DNA of 64,000 nucleotides, taken from contig NZ_JBEPOK010000001.1 of the NCBI RefSeq assembly GCF_040546765.1, positions 2,170,001-2,234,000 on the forward strand. Reading direction: 5' to 3'. Below the pieces are notes generated by a model, which did no database searches, was not told the origin of the DNA, and worked only from the letters and a program-made list of their open reading frames with translations. The translations under genes and the position numbers were made by a program. This document shows, in pieces, positions 22,557 through 32,025 of the stretch; the first letter of the stretch is position 1; every line of letters begins with the position of its first letter. This DNA is from Arthrobacter sp. OAP107 (GTDB lineage Bacteria > Actinomycetota > Actinomycetes > Actinomycetales > Micrococcaceae).

Positions 22557-24947
22557 TCAGTTGGCGCCGACGTACGCCGCGAGGTGTTCGCCGGTGAGCG
22601 TTGAACGGCCGGCCACAAGGGCTGCCGGCGATCCTTCGAAAACGATCCTGCCGCCGTCGTGCCCCGCGCCTGGTCCGAGGTCGATGATCCAGTCGGCATG
22701 CGCCATGACTGCCTGGTGGTGCTCGATGACGATCACAGACTTGCCCGAGTCAACGAGCCGGTCCAGCAGACCCAGCAGGTTCTGGACGTCGGCCAGATGC
22801 AGGCCGGTGGTTGGCTCGTCGAGGATGTAGACATCGCCCTTGTCTGCCATCTGCGCGGCCAGCTTCAGCCGCTGCCGCTCGCCGCCGGACAGGGTCGTGA
22901 GTGGCTGGCCGAGGGTCAGGTAACCAAGCCCGACGTCGGCCAGCCGGTCGAGGATCCTGTGGGCGGCCGGCGTACTTGCATCGCCGTCCTCGAAGAACTC
23001 CTCCGCCTCCGCCACCGACATGGCCAGCACTTCGGCGATGTTCCGTCCCCCGAGCGTGAACTCCAGCACCGCTGCCTGGAACCGCTTGCCGTCGCATTCC
23101 TCGCAGACGGTCTCAACGGTGGCCATGACACCCAGGTCCGTGTAGATGACGCCGGCGCCGTTGCACGTGGGGCAGGCACCCTCGGAGTTGGAGCTGAACA
23201 AAGCGGGCTTCACGCCGTTAGCCTTGGCAAACGCCTTGCGGATCGGCTCGAGCAGCCCGGTGTAGGTGGCCGGGTTGCTGCGCCGTGAACCGCGGATGCC
23301 GGTCTGGTCGATCACCACCACGCCGTCGCGCTTGGCTACGGAGCCGTGGATGAGCGAGCTCTTACCGGAACCGGCAACGCCGGTAAGGACACATAGCACG
23401 CCAAGCGGGATGTCGACGTCGACATTCTTGAGGTTGTTTGTCGACGCGCCACGGATCTCCAGCGCGCCGGAAGCGGAGCGCACCGACTTCTTGAGCTGAG
23501 CCCGGTCATCGAGGTGCCGGCCGGTGATGGTGTCACTCCCCCGGAGCCCGTCGACGGTACCTTCAAAGCAGACGGTGCCGCCTCCGGTGCCGGCGCCAGG
23601 GCCGAGGTCGACGATGTGGTCAGCGATGGCGATGCTTTCCGGCTTGTGCTCCACGACGAGCACCGTGTTGCCTTTGTCACGCAGCTGGAGCAGCAGGGCG
23701 TTCATGCGCTCGATGTCGTGCGGGTGCAGGCCGATCGTGGGCTCGTCGAAGACATAGGTTACGTCCGTCAGCGACGAACCGAGGTGGCGGATCATCTTGG
23801 TGCGCTGCGACTCTCCCCCGGACAGGGTCCCCGACGGCCGGTCCAGCGAAAGGTAGCCCAGTCCGATTTCCGCGAATGAGTCCAGAAGGTGCTGCAGCCC
23901 GGCGAGCAGCGGGGCCACGGACGGTTCGTCCAGTCCCCGGATCCAGTCGGCCAGGTCGGTGATCTGCATGCTGCAGACGTCGGCGATGTTCTTGCCTTTG
24001 ATCTTCGACGACAGGGCTTCCTGGCTGAGCCGGGTGCCGCCGCAGTCGGGACATGTTGTGAAGGTGATGGCCCGCTCCACGAAGGCGCGGACGTGCGGCT
24101 GCAGCGAGTCCACGTCCTTGGACAGCATCGACTTCTGGATCTTGTTGATGATGCCCTCGTAGGTCAGGTTGATGCCCTCGACCTTGATCTTCGTCGGCTC
24201 CTTGTAGAGCAGATCGTGGAGTTCCTTCTTGGTGAACTTGTTGATCGGCTTGTCCATGTTGAAGCCGGCCCCGCTGAAGATGCGGCCGTACCAGCCGTCC
24301 ATGCTGTAGCCCGGAATGGTCAGGGCGCCCCCGCTGAGCGACTTGCTGTCGTCATACAGGGCCGTGAGGTCGAAGTCGCTGACGTTGCCCATGCCTTCGC
24401 AGCGCGGGCACATGCCGCCGAGCCGGTTGAACGTGGCCTTTTCCGCCTTGGTCTTGTTGCCGCGCTCGACGGTGATTGCGCCGCTGGCCTTCACAGTGGG
24501 GATGTTGAAGGAGTAGGCATTGGGTGAGCCGATGTGGGGCTGGCCCAGCCTGCTGAAGAGGATCCGCAGCATCGCGTTGGCGTCGGTCGCAGTGCCTACG
24601 GTGGAGCGCGGGTTGGCTCCCATCCGCTCCTGGTCGACGATGATGGCCGTCGTCAGCCCCTCCAGGACGTCGACGTCAGGCCGCGACAGTGTGGGCATGA
24701 ACCCCTGCACGAAGGCGCTGTACGTCTCATTGATCATCCGCTGCGATTCCGCGGCGATGGTGCCGAACACCAGGGAGCTCTTGCCCGAGCCGGAGACACC
24801 GGTGAACACGGTCAGGCGGCGCTTGGGGATCTCGACGCTGACATCCTTGAGGTTGTTCACGCGCGCGCCCTGCACACGGATCAGGTCATGGCCGTCGGCG
24901 GTGTGCAGTCCGGACGGCTGCGTGTCCGTCCTCGTCGTGGTGGTCAT
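22557..24947 (-). CDS. UvrA-like ABC ATPase (drug-resistance or DNA-binding type)
   Basis: Soluble twin-cassette ABC protein of 796 aa. Walker A motifs are GVSGSGKSS (about residue 50) and GVAGSGKSS (about 526), signatures LSGGESQR and LSGGERQR, each followed by a Walker B (VFDEPTIGL, ILDEPTTGL). CxxC zinc pairs typical of UvrA are visible (CPRCEGMG, CPDCGGTR, CPTCNGAG, CEECDGKR). It is about 150 residues shorter than true UvrA and lacks the UvrB-binding domain, which places it with the class II/DrrC-like paralogues. Those are linked to tolerance of DNA-intercalating drugs or to unknown roles. No transmembrane partner is adjacent. Confidence 0.88.
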   Translation of the reverse strand: MTTTTRTDTQPSGLHTADGHDLIRVQGARVNNLKDVSVEIPKRRLTVFTGVSGSGKSSLVFGTIAAESQRMINETYSAFVQGFMPTLSRPDVDVLEGLTTAIIVDQERMGANPRSTVGTATDANAMLRILFSRLGQPHIGSPNAYSFNIPTVKASGAITVERGNKTKAEKATFNRLGGMCPRCEGMGNVSDFDLTALYDDSKSLSGGALTIPGYSMDGWYGRIFSGAGFNMDKPINKFTKKELHDLLYKEPTKIKVEGINLTYEGIINKIQKSMLSKDVDSLQPHVRAFVERAITFTTCPDCGGTRLSQEALSSKIKGKNIADVCSMQITDLADWIRGLDEPSVAPLLAGLQHLLDSFAEIGLGYLSLDRPSGTLSGGESQRTKMIRHLGSSLTDVTYVFDEPTIGLHPHDIERMNALLLQLRDKGNTVLVVEHKPESIAIADHIVDLGPGAGTGGGTVCFEGTVDGLRGSDTITGRHLDDRAQLKKSVRSASGALEIRGASTNNLKNVDVDIPLGVLCVLTGVAGSGKSSLIHGSVAKRDGVVVIDQTGIRGSRRSNPATYTGLLEPIRKAFAKANGVKPALFSSNSEGACPTCNGAGVIYTDLGVMATVETVCEECDGKRFQAAVLEFTLGGRNIAEVLAMSVAEAEEFFEDGDASTPAAHRILDRLADVGLGYLTLGQPLTTLSGGERQRLKLAAQMADKGDVYILDEPTTGLHLADVQNLLGLLDRLVDSGKSVIVIEHHQAVMAHADWIIDLGPGAGHDGGRIVFEGSPAALVAGRSTLTGEHLAAYVGAN

Positions 24948-25085
24948 CGTGTCTCCATCTGTTCAGCAGTAATGGGCTGAGCCCGCCGGCTTTCGCACGC
25001 CATGTCTGATTCTTGTTCGTCGGCGCCGCTGCGGCAACAGCTGCGGCAACGGCAAGCGCGGCAGCGGCATCCGTAATGCCGCACG

Positions 25086-25122
25086 CCAACCGGCGGGCGC
25101 AACAGCTGCGCCCGCCGGTTGG
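25086..25122. terminator. hairpin terminator after the VOC gene
   Basis: Perfect 16-bp stem (25086-25101 with 25107-25122) with an ACAGC loop, 14 bases beyond the VOC stop on the minus strand and upstream of the UvrA-like gene. Confidence 0.75.
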
Positions 25123-25136
25123 TGATCGGAAAGTAC

Positions 25137-25547
25137 CTAGCTGACCTCGTTGATGCGGATCAGGTTGCCTGCCGGGTCGCGGAAAGCGCAGTCGCGGACG
25201 CCGTATGCCTGCTGGGTGGGCTCCTGGACCACCTCGGCGCCGCTGGCCTGCACTTTCTCGAAGGTGGCGTCCAGGTCCGGGGTGCCGAGCACGAGGCGGG
25301 CGTAGGTGCCCTTGGCCATCATTTCGGTGATGGTGCGCCGCTCCTCCTCGGTGATGCCGGGATCGGCCGCCGGCGGTTCCAGGACCACAGAGGTGCCGGG
25401 CTGGTCCGGAGGGCCCACGGTGAGCCAGCGCATCCCGCCGTAGCCCACATCGTTGCGGAGTTCGAACCCGAGGGTGTCGCGATAGAACGCCAGGGAGGCG
25501 TCGGCGTCGTTATGCGGAAGGAATGTCCAGTGAATGGTGAGGTTCAT
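25137..25547 (-). CDS. VOC family protein (glyoxalase-like)
   Basis: A 136-aa vicinal-oxygen-chelate protein. The start MNLTIHWTFLPHNDADASLAFYRDTLGFE and the end CAFRDPAGNLIRINEVS mark the two repeats; the His near residue 6 and the Glu near the end are plausible metal ligands. It lies 9 bases after the AraC-type regulator gene on the same strand, so the two are almost certainly cotranscribed. This regulator/VOC pairing recurs in actinobacteria and suggests a small stress- or toxin-response module; the substrate is unknown. Confidence 0.85.
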   Translation of the reverse strand: MNLTIHWTFLPHNDADASLAFYRDTLGFELRNDVGYGGMRWLTVGPPDQPGTSVVLEPPAADPGITEEERRTITEMMAKGTYARLVLGTPDLDATFEKVQASGAEVVQEPTQQAYGVRDCAFRDPAGNLIRINEVS

Positions 25548-25556
25548 GACGCCAGT

Positions 25557-26000
25557 CTAGGTACGGCCGGACGGGACCGCTTCTCGATTCCTGATCGGTC
25601 TGCTCACCTGTTTCACCACGCACGAGGGCATCCCTGCCGTCTCCTCCGCCGCCTGTGCCCGGTACGCGCTGGGCGGTATGCCGACCAGCTCGGTGAAGCG
25701 GGTGCTGAACGTCCCCAGCGAGGAACAGCCGACGGCGAAACACACCTCCGTGACGCTGAGGTCGCCCCGCCGCAGAAGCGCCATCGCCCGCTCGATGCGC
25801 CGCGTCATCAGGTAGGCGTACGGCGGCTCGCCATAGGCTTCCCGGAACTGCCTGCTGAGGTGCCCGGCGGACATGTTCACGCCGCGGGCAAGCGCCTCGA
25901 CATCCAGCGGCTGGGCGTACTCCCTGTCGATGCGGTCCCGGACGCGGCGCAGCCGCGCCAGATCGTCCAGACGCTGTTCTGCTGCGGGTCTTGTGGTCAC
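25557..26000 (-). CDS. AraC-family transcriptional regulator
   Basis: Short AraC-type DNA-binding protein of 147 aa. It consists almost entirely of the double helix-turn-helix: LARGVNMSAGHLSRQFREAYGEPPYAYLMTRRIERAMALL (first HTH and linker) and LSVTEVCFAVGCSSLGTFSTRFTELVGIPPSAYR (second HTH and AraC signature). There is no sensor domain. The GTG at 26000 gives the usual short N-terminus; the frame extends 24 codons upstream to 26072. It precedes and is probably coupled to the VOC gene. It may act as a MarA/SoxS-like regulator whose level sets activity. Confidence 0.87.
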   Translation of the reverse strand: MTTRPAAEQRLDDLARLRRVRDRIDREYAQPLDVEALARGVNMSAGHLSRQFREAYGEPPYAYLMTRRIERAMALLRRGDLSVTEVCFAVGCSSLGTFSTRFTELVGIPPSAYRAQAAEETAGMPSCVVKQVSRPIRNREAVPSGRT

Positions 26001-26107
26001 AGTCGTGATGGTGCTACCTCCCGGCCGAGTTGTCCAGTCCGGAGCCGTTCGCTCGCGGCCGCTCCAATCCATTGTCTTAACTGTGCGCTCTCGTTAAGAA
26101 TGAACGA

Positions 26108-27304
26108 ATGACGGTCTATGTGAGAGCTCTCGAAACTGCAGTTCCGCCGACTATCCTCATCCAGCATGAGGCCCGAGACGTGTTCGCCGCCCAGCCGGGG
26201 CTGACCCGCCTTGGGTCACGGCTCGTGTCCACGTGCTTCGATTCGGCCGCCATCGACACCCGGTACACGGCGGTCCGCGAACTGACCCTGGACTCCACCG
26301 TCGAAAATCCCCAGTTTTTCGATCCGCAGACCGGCCTGCTGCGGAGCCCCAGCACCAAGGCACGCAACAACCTCTTCGCCGAAGAAGCAACGAAGCTTTT
26401 CATCGAGGCGGCAGACGCGGCCGTATCCAAGTGCGATGGTGTTGACCCGGCGGATATCACCCACCTCATCACGGTCTCCTGCACAGGCTTTTTCAACCCT
26501 GGGCCCGACTACAAGATCGTCCGCGCCCTCGGCCTCAACCCTGCGGTGCAGCGCTACCACCTGGGCTTCATGGGCTGCTACGCGGCCTTTCCGGCGCTCC
26601 GGGCAGCCAAGTCCTTCTGCCAGGCGGACCCGGGGGCAGTTGTGCTGGTGGTGTGCGCCGAACTGTGCTCGCTGCATGTCCGGACCTCCAACGATCCCGA
26701 CACGATCATGGGATCCGCGCTGTTTGCGGACGGCGCTGCAGCCGCCGTCGTGACAGCCCGCGGGGACCTGGCATCCCCGCCGTTGCTCCAGCTGGACCAT
26801 TTCGAGACGGTCCTGACTCCCGTGGGTGAGGACGCCATGGCCTGGAATATCGGCGATGAAGGTTTCGAGATGGTGCTCGGCAACTACGTGCCGCACATCA
26901 TCGACGACCACATCGTGGGAGCGCTCGAGCCGCTGCTGGCACGCGACCCTTCCCTGCGGGAACTCGCGTACAGCGACATCACCCACTGGGCCATCCACCC
27001 GGGCGGCCGCAGCATCCTGGACAAGGTCCAGTCCCGGCTGGACCTCACCGACGAGCAGCTGCGGCCGGCCCGCGAAACGCTGCGGAACTACGGCAACATG
27101 AGCAGCGCCACGGTGCTCTTCGTCCTCAAGCACATTCTGGATCTTCCGCCGCGGGAGGGGGACGAACGCATCTGCTCCATGGCGTTCGGCCCGGGCCTGA
27201 CAGTGGAAACCGGGCTGTTCACGAAGGTGCGGCAGCGGGCGAATAACCCGGACGCGCTGGCGGGCGGCACTCTTTCCGGCGACACAGAGCCGTCCCTGGC
27301 CTGA
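26108..27304 (+). CDS. type III polyketide synthase
   Basis: Chalcone/stilbene-synthase-superfamily enzyme of 398 aa. It condenses an acyl-CoA starter with malonyl-CoA units to a pyrone, resorcinol or similar ring. The full catalytic triad is present: Cys157 in FMGCYAAF, His297 in HWAIHPGGRS and Asn330 in NYGNMSSATV. SCTGFFNPGPDY and the C-terminal FGPGLTVE loop are also intact. It starts a three-gene operon with a methyltransferase four bases downstream and an FAD monooxygenase, a tailoring set that recalls the phenolic-lipid pathways of Streptomyces (srs-type), although the methyltransferase family differs. Product unknown. Confidence 0.93.
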   Translation: MTVYVRALETAVPPTILIQHEARDVFAAQPGLTRLGSRLVSTCFDSAAIDTRYTAVRELTLDSTVENPQFFDPQTGLLRSPSTKARNNLFAEEATKLFIEAADAAVSKCDGVDPADITHLITVSCTGFFNPGPDYKIVRALGLNPAVQRYHLGFMGCYAAFPALRAAKSFCQADPGAVVLVVCAELCSLHVRTSNDPDTIMGSALFADGAAAAVVTARGDLASPPLLQLDHFETVLTPVGEDAMAWNIGDEGFEMVLGNYVPHIIDDHIVGALEPLLARDPSLRELAYSDITHWAIHPGGRSILDKVQSRLDLTDEQLRPARETLRNYGNMSSATVLFVLKHILDLPPREGDERICSMAFGPGLTVETGLFTKVRQRANNPDALAGGTLSGDTEPSLA

Positions 27305-27308
27305 TCCG

Positions 27309-28025
27309 GTGAGAATCCCGGGAGCGGGCCCAGGCATCCTCGGCCGGCGGGACACGGATGCCGTCGAGGACATGGACCGGCCGGACTGCGATCCGGGCCG
27401 GCTGCAGCGCACCTACGAACAGTTCGCACTGGTCAACCGTGTGGTCTCCGGCTGGCACCGGCTGTACCGCACCAGAGTGCGCCCGCAGGTGTCCGGCACC
27501 GGCCCGGCTACCCTGCTGGACGTCGGCTGCGGCGGCGGGGACCTGGCAGTGATGCTCGCCCGCTGGGCTGCGAGGGACGGGATCCGGCTCCACGTGACGG
27601 GGATCGACCCGGATGAAAGGGCGTTCCGGTTCGCGGCGGCGCGGAAGCCGGCACCCGGCGTCGGATTCCGCCAGGCGAGCAGCGGTGACCTGCTCGCCGA
27701 GGGCCGGCAGTACGACGTCGTCATTTCCAACCACGTGCTGCACCACCTGACGGCGCCGGAGCTGCAGTCGTTTTTGGCCGATTCCGCCCGGCTCGCCCGC
27801 CGCGTGGCCCTGCACAACGACCTGAGCCGGAGTGCGGCCGCCTATGCCCTTTTCAGCGCCGGGGCCCTGCCGCTCACCGGCTCCTACATCCGCGGGGACG
27901 GGCTGACGTCCATCAGGCGCAGTTACACCGTCCCGGAGCTGGCCGCCGTGGTCCCCGCCGGCTGGACGGTGGAACCGCACGCACCCTTCCACTGCCTGCT
28001 CAGCTACCGGCGGCGTCCGGCATGA
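27309..28025 (+). CDS. class I SAM-dependent methyltransferase
   Basis: Methyltransferase of 238 aa with motif I LLDVGCGGGDLAVM (about residues 71-84), the acidic loop GIDPDERAFRFA (motif II) and YDVVISNHVLHHL (motif IV region). The GTG start lies four bases after the PKS stop; an internal ATG at 27372 would shorten it by 21 residues. Its stop overlaps the monooxygenase start (ATGA). Sitting between a type III PKS and a flavoprotein hydroxylase, it most likely O- or C-methylates the polyketide or its hydroxylated product (inference). Confidence 0.87.
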   Translation: MRIPGAGPGILGRRDTDAVEDMDRPDCDPGRLQRTYEQFALVNRVVSGWHRLYRTRVRPQVSGTGPATLLDVGCGGGDLAVMLARWAARDGIRLHVTGIDPDERAFRFAAARKPAPGVGFRQASSGDLLAEGRQYDVVISNHVLHHLTAPELQSFLADSARLARRVALHNDLSRSAAAYALFSAGALPLTGSYIRGDGLTSIRRSYTVPELAAVVPAGWTVEPHAPFHCLLSYRRRPA

Positions 28026-29152
28026 CCGATGTGCTGATCGTGGGCGGCGGACCGGTGGGACTCTTCCTCGGTTCGCTGCTCCTGCAGCACGGGGTCGCGG
28101 TGCGGGTCCTGGAACGGCGGACGGGCCGTAACGCCCACACCCGGGCCATAGGCATCCATCCGCCGGCGCTCGCCGCCCTGGAGCGCATCGGCGTTGCCCG
28201 CGAGCTGATCGGCCGGGGCGTCCCGATCCGCCAGGGCTTTGCCGTGAGCAAAGGCCGCAGGATTGCCCGCATGCCGTTCGCTCCGGTTTCCGACCGGTAT
28301 CCGTTCGTCCTGGCCGTGCCCCAGCCCGTGACCGAGGAGGTGTTGGAGCGGCGGCTCCGGGAGCTGGACGGCGCCGCGCTGCTGCGGAATGCCCGGGTCA
28401 CCGGAATGGACGACGACGGCGGCCGGGTCACGCTCAACGTCAGTGGCGGTGGTGCCGCCAGGCACTCCGCCGCTTTCGCGGTGGGTGCCGACGGTGCCTA
28501 CTCGACAATGCGTTCCCTTCTGGGGGTCGCGGCGCCTGAGAAACTGTATCCGGACAACTATTTGATGGGTGACTTCCCTGAGTCCAGCCCCTTCGGCAGC
28601 GACGCCGCCCTGTTCCTGGAACCCGATGGCATTGTGGAGTCCTTCCCGCTTCCCGGCGGCGTCCGCCGCTGGGTGGTCCGGCTGGGCAGCCCGCCCGCAT
28701 GCCCCGATGCGGAGCAGCTGGCCGGACTCGTTGCCCGCAGAACCGGCGTCCCGCTGGACGCCGGTGGGAACACCATGCTCAGCAGCTTCAGTGTCCGTGC
28801 GCGGCTGGCCGCGCGCATGGCCTCGGGCCGGACGGCGCTGGTCGGTGACGCCGCGCACGAGATCAGCCCCATCGGCGGCCAGGGCATGAACCTTGGCTGG
28901 CTGGATGCGGAGGCCCTGCTGCCTGTGATCCTCGCAGTCCTCCACGGTGAGCCGTCCGCTCAAGCGCTGCGGCATTTCGATGCCTCGCGGCGGCGGGCGG
29001 CAGTAGCCGCCAAACACCAGGCCGAGGTGAACATGGCACTTGGCCGTCCGCTGCCGGACGGCCTGCTGCGGTCCCGGAACGCCGCCATCGCCGGCGTCGC
29101 AGCCATACCCGCATTCAACGCCCTGGTGGCCCGGCGCTTCACCATGCAGTGA
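28022..29152 (+). CDS. FAD-dependent monooxygenase
   Basis: Aromatic-hydroxylase-type flavoprotein of 376 aa. The FAD-binding Rossmann motif VLIVGGGPVGLFLG is at residues 4-17, the ADP-ribose-associated VGADGAYSTMRSLLG in the middle (DG motif), and LVGDAAHEISPIGGQGMNLG near residue 275 (GD motif). It lacks the C-terminal thioredoxin-like domain of the largest phenol hydroxylases. It overlaps the methyltransferase gene by four bases and probably hydroxylates the polyketide ring toward a quinone or hydroquinone. The last gene of the operon; peptide deformylase follows after 27 bases. Confidence 0.88.
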   Translation: MTDVLIVGGGPVGLFLGSLLLQHGVAVRVLERRTGRNAHTRAIGIHPPALAALERIGVARELIGRGVPIRQGFAVSKGRRIARMPFAPVSDRYPFVLAVPQPVTEEVLERRLRELDGAALLRNARVTGMDDDGGRVTLNVSGGGAARHSAAFAVGADGAYSTMRSLLGVAAPEKLYPDNYLMGDFPESSPFGSDAALFLEPDGIVESFPLPGGVRRWVVRLGSPPACPDAEQLAGLVARRTGVPLDAGGNTMLSSFSVRARLAARMASGRTALVGDAAHEISPIGGQGMNLGWLDAEALLPVILAVLHGEPSAQALRHFDASRRRAAVAAKHQAEVNMALGRPLPDGLLRSRNAAIAGVAAIPAFNALVARRFTMQ

Positions 29153-29179
29153 CGCAGTGCGCGGCACTAGGCTGTCCCC

Positions 29180-29857
29180 ATGACCCACGCATCGCCGCCA
29201 ACCACCTACAGCCCCGCCCGGATCAGGGAAACAGTCCAGGAACTGCTGGCCTTGGAGGCCCTGCCACCCATCGTGCAGGCCGGGCACCCGGTGCTGCGGC
29301 AGCACGCGGCTCCCTTCGAGGGCCAGCTCGAGCCCGAGGAACTCAGCCGGCTGATCGTCCTGATGCGGAAGGTCATGCACGCCGCGCCGGGGGTCGGGCT
29401 GGCAGCACCGCAGCTGGGTATTCCGCTTCAGCTGGCTGTCCTCGAAGACCAGTTCGAGATCGACGAGGTCACGGCCGCGGCCCGGGGCAGGGCACCGCTG
29501 GAGTTTTTCGCGATGCTTAATCCGCGGTACTCCCGCCTGGGCAACGGCACGGCCGCCTTCTTCGAAGGCTGCCTCTCCCTGTCAGGGCTGCAGGCTGTGG
29601 TGGAGCGTCCCGAAAGCGTGCGGCTGGAGTATGTAACGCCCGACGGCGGCCAGGTCGCCAAGGACTTCAGCGGCTGGCAGGCACGGATCGTGCAGCACGA
29701 AACCGACCACCTCCACGGCCGGCTCTACATCGACCGGGCCGAGCTGCGCTCGCTCAGCACCAACACCGAGTACGCCGCCCGCTGGGCCGAACCGGGCATC
29801 GCCACGGCCAGCCGGGAGCTCGGCTTCCCGGCCGGCCTGGAGACCCTGGCCGATTAG
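29180..29857 (+). CDS. def: peptide deformylase
   Basis: Removes the N-formyl group from new proteins. It is 225 aa, with an N-terminal extension of about 30 residues common in actinobacteria. All three active-site motifs are intact: GVGLAAPQLG (about residues 71-80), EGCLSL (about 129, metal Cys) and QHETDHLHG (about 172-180, two metal His and the catalytic Glu). The ATG follows the PKS operon by a short gap, but its housekeeping role suggests a separate promoter. The genome probably has other copies, as is usual in these bacteria. Confidence 0.93.
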   Translation: MTHASPPTTYSPARIRETVQELLALEALPPIVQAGHPVLRQHAAPFEGQLEPEELSRLIVLMRKVMHAAPGVGLAAPQLGIPLQLAVLEDQFEIDEVTAAARGRAPLEFFAMLNPRYSRLGNGTAAFFEGCLSLSGLQAVVERPESVRLEYVTPDGGQVAKDFSGWQARIVQHETDHLHGRLYIDRAELRSLSTNTEYAARWAEPGIATASRELGFPAGLETLAD

Positions 29858-29866
29858 CGAAGCGGA

Positions 29867-31951
29867 TCAGACCGGCCCGGCATCGGAGCCGCGGCGGTTG
29901 CTGTCCGTCGGCAGGTACTTCGCCCACCAGTCGAGGATGTGTTCAAACCGCTGCCGCCGGTGATGCGGCGTGCCCGAGCGTGACAGCTCGTGGTCCTCCC
30001 CCGGGAACACGAGGAACGCCGAGTCGACGCCCTGCAGCTTGAGGGCGGTGAAGTAGCGCTGGCCCTGTTCCACGGGGCAGCGCAGGTCATCCTCGCTGTG
30101 GATCACCAGCGTGGGCGTCCGGACGGCGCTCACGGTTGCCATGGGACTCTGGGCGGCCACCTGCTCGGCTGCCGAGCCAACGTATTCACCGCCGAAGAAC
30201 CATCCGATGTCCGACGAGCCGGTGAAGCTGACGGGATCCAGGAAGCCCCGCTCCACGATGGCTGCCCGGAACCGGTGGTCCTGGCTGATGGTCCACGCCG
30301 TGAGGTAACCGCCATAGGAACCGCCCATGATTCCCAGCGCGCCGGCGTCCAGGGAGGAGAACTTCTCCAGGCTTCCGTCCAGGAACGCGAGCACGTCCTG
30401 CATGTCCACTGTGCCCATCCGCTCCTTGATGCTCCGGCCGTGGGCCTGGCCGTAACCGGCCGAGCCACGGGGGTTGCACATCAAAACGGCGTAGCCGGCT
30501 GCGGCGTAAATCTGTGCCTCGTCGAAGAACGCGGTGGTGTACTGCGCGAACGGTCCGCCGTGGATGTTCAGCAGCACCGGGTGCGGGCCTTTGCCCGGCG
30601 GCAGAACCAGCCAGCCGTGGACGGGGTAGCCGTCGGGGGCGGGGAACGTCAGTTCCTGGGGTTCGATGATGCCCGCCTCGCTCCGCAGCGCTGCGGAGAA
30701 GTCGGTGAGCAGCCGGAGCTGGCCGTCCTCGAGGACTCCCACGTCACCTGCCGTGGCGGCGTCGCTGTAGCTGAGGAACACGGTGCCCGCACCGTCCCCG
30801 GCCCCGCCGACCACGCGGTCGCCGTGCACGAGGAGGGAGTGGTCTCCCGTGGCGCTGAATTCGAGCAGCTCCACCGTTCCCTGGGCATTGTTGAGCACCA
30901 GCGCACTGTCCGGGCCGCGGAGGCCGATGCTGGCACCGGGCGCTTCGACGTCCATGTTCTCCGCGTCGCTGAGGGCTGTGGCGTCCCCGCCCGCGGCGGG
31001 CATGACGTAGAGGACTGGGTTCTTGGCAACGAAGTCCTGGCGGGTGCTGCCCAGGTCCTGGCCGGTGAAGAACAGCCATCGCCCGTCAAACGACTCCCGG
31101 ACGTCGAAAACTGTCTGGGCACCCAGGTTGGGGACCGGCACCAAAGCCGGCGTCCCGCCGTCGGCCGCTACCCGGTAGATCGCTGACACCAGGTCCTGGT
31201 CGGCATCCTCGTGGAGGGCAGCCACGAAGTAGACGGTAGTGCCGTCGCTGCTGAAGGTGGCGCCGGCGTGGTCGGTTGCCGACGTCGTGAGCTGGCGGGC
31301 CTTCGGGAACCCGCCGGAATCCTCGCCGGACCCGGCCGTACGTTCAGTCTCACCATCGGCCTTGCCCTTTCCGCTGCCGCTCCGCTTGGCAGCGCGCCCC
31401 ACTGGCTTGACCCAGGGTTCCCCGCCGAGTTCCGGAACATCGAGCAGGAAAAGCTGCTGGGGCTTGTCCCCCGTGTAGCCCTCACCATTGAGCCTGTACT
31501 TGTACTCCGTGATGAGCCGGGCGTCTTCGGCGCCGGACCCCACGCCGTCGAGCGTTCCGTACCGGCCCGCCTCAGGTTCCCTGGCTGCGAAGACGATCCG
31601 CGCGGAATCCGGCGACCAGGCAAAGGAGCCGACGCCCATCTTCCTGTCGGTCAGTGCCTGCGGTTCTCCGCCTGCGGCCTCCACGACGTGGAGCTGCGGA
31701 CTGCCTCCCGGGGCGGAGCGGAGGAATGCCAGCACCCGGCCGTCCGGCGAGAAAGCCGGCGCCGTGTCGCGGAAACCCCGGGTTATGCGACGGGGCAGTT
31801 TTTCCGGGTCCCGCGGGACGCTCCACAGCTGGCCGACATAGGAGTCCGCGTCAAAGTCGGGCCGGACGACGGAGACCACGGCCCTGGTGCCGTCGGGGTG
31901 GACGGCGGGGGCGGAGACGGAGTTGAGCAGCGGCAAATGTTCAGGCTTCAT
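29867..31951 (-). CDS. S9 family prolyl oligopeptidase / acylaminoacyl peptidase
   Basis: Serine peptidase of 694 aa with an N-terminal beta-propeller (about residues 15-430, repeats such as PAFSPDGRVLAFL and SFAWSPDSARIVFA) and a C-terminal alpha/beta-hydrolase domain. The catalytic Ser is in IMGGSYGGYLT (about 540), the Asp in IHSEDDLRCP (about 635) and the His in PGEDHELSRSG (about 665). I choose the ATG at 31951 (MKPEHLPLLNSV); the frame extends 16 codons upstream. A Gly/Lys/Ser-rich, low-complexity insertion lies near residue 200. It cleaves short peptides in the cytoplasm. Convergent with def, 9 bases apart. Confidence 0.9.
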   Translation of the reverse strand: MKPEHLPLLNSVSAPAVHPDGTRAVVSVVRPDFDADSYVGQLWSVPRDPEKLPRRITRGFRDTAPAFSPDGRVLAFLRSAPGGSPQLHVVEAAGGEPQALTDRKMGVGSFAWSPDSARIVFAAREPEAGRYGTLDGVGSGAEDARLITEYKYRLNGEGYTGDKPQQLFLLDVPELGGEPWVKPVGRAAKRSGSGKGKADGETERTAGSGEDSGGFPKARQLTTSATDHAGATFSSDGTTVYFVAALHEDADQDLVSAIYRVAADGGTPALVPVPNLGAQTVFDVRESFDGRWLFFTGQDLGSTRQDFVAKNPVLYVMPAAGGDATALSDAENMDVEAPGASIGLRGPDSALVLNNAQGTVELLEFSATGDHSLLVHGDRVVGGAGDGAGTVFLSYSDAATAGDVGVLEDGQLRLLTDFSAALRSEAGIIEPQELTFPAPDGYPVHGWLVLPPGKGPHPVLLNIHGGPFAQYTTAFFDEAQIYAAAGYAVLMCNPRGSAGYGQAHGRSIKERMGTVDMQDVLAFLDGSLEKFSSLDAGALGIMGGSYGGYLTAWTISQDHRFRAAIVERGFLDPVSFTGSSDIGWFFGGEYVGSAAEQVAAQSPMATVSAVRTPTLVIHSEDDLRCPVEQGQRYFTALKLQGVDSAFLVFPGEDHELSRSGTPHHRRQRFEHILDWWAKYLPTDSNRRGSDAGPV

Positions 31952-32025
31952 CCACGTGAGCCTAGCGGGTCGGGCAGGGGCACGGAACGGCAGGGGCACA
32001 AAACACCTGCCCTAGGATTGTCCTC

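Noticed and set aside
22557..24947. true excinuclease UvrA
   Set aside because: Only 796 aa and without the UvrB-binding domain; the genuine uvrA of actinobacteria is about 950 aa. Called as a UvrA-like paralogue.
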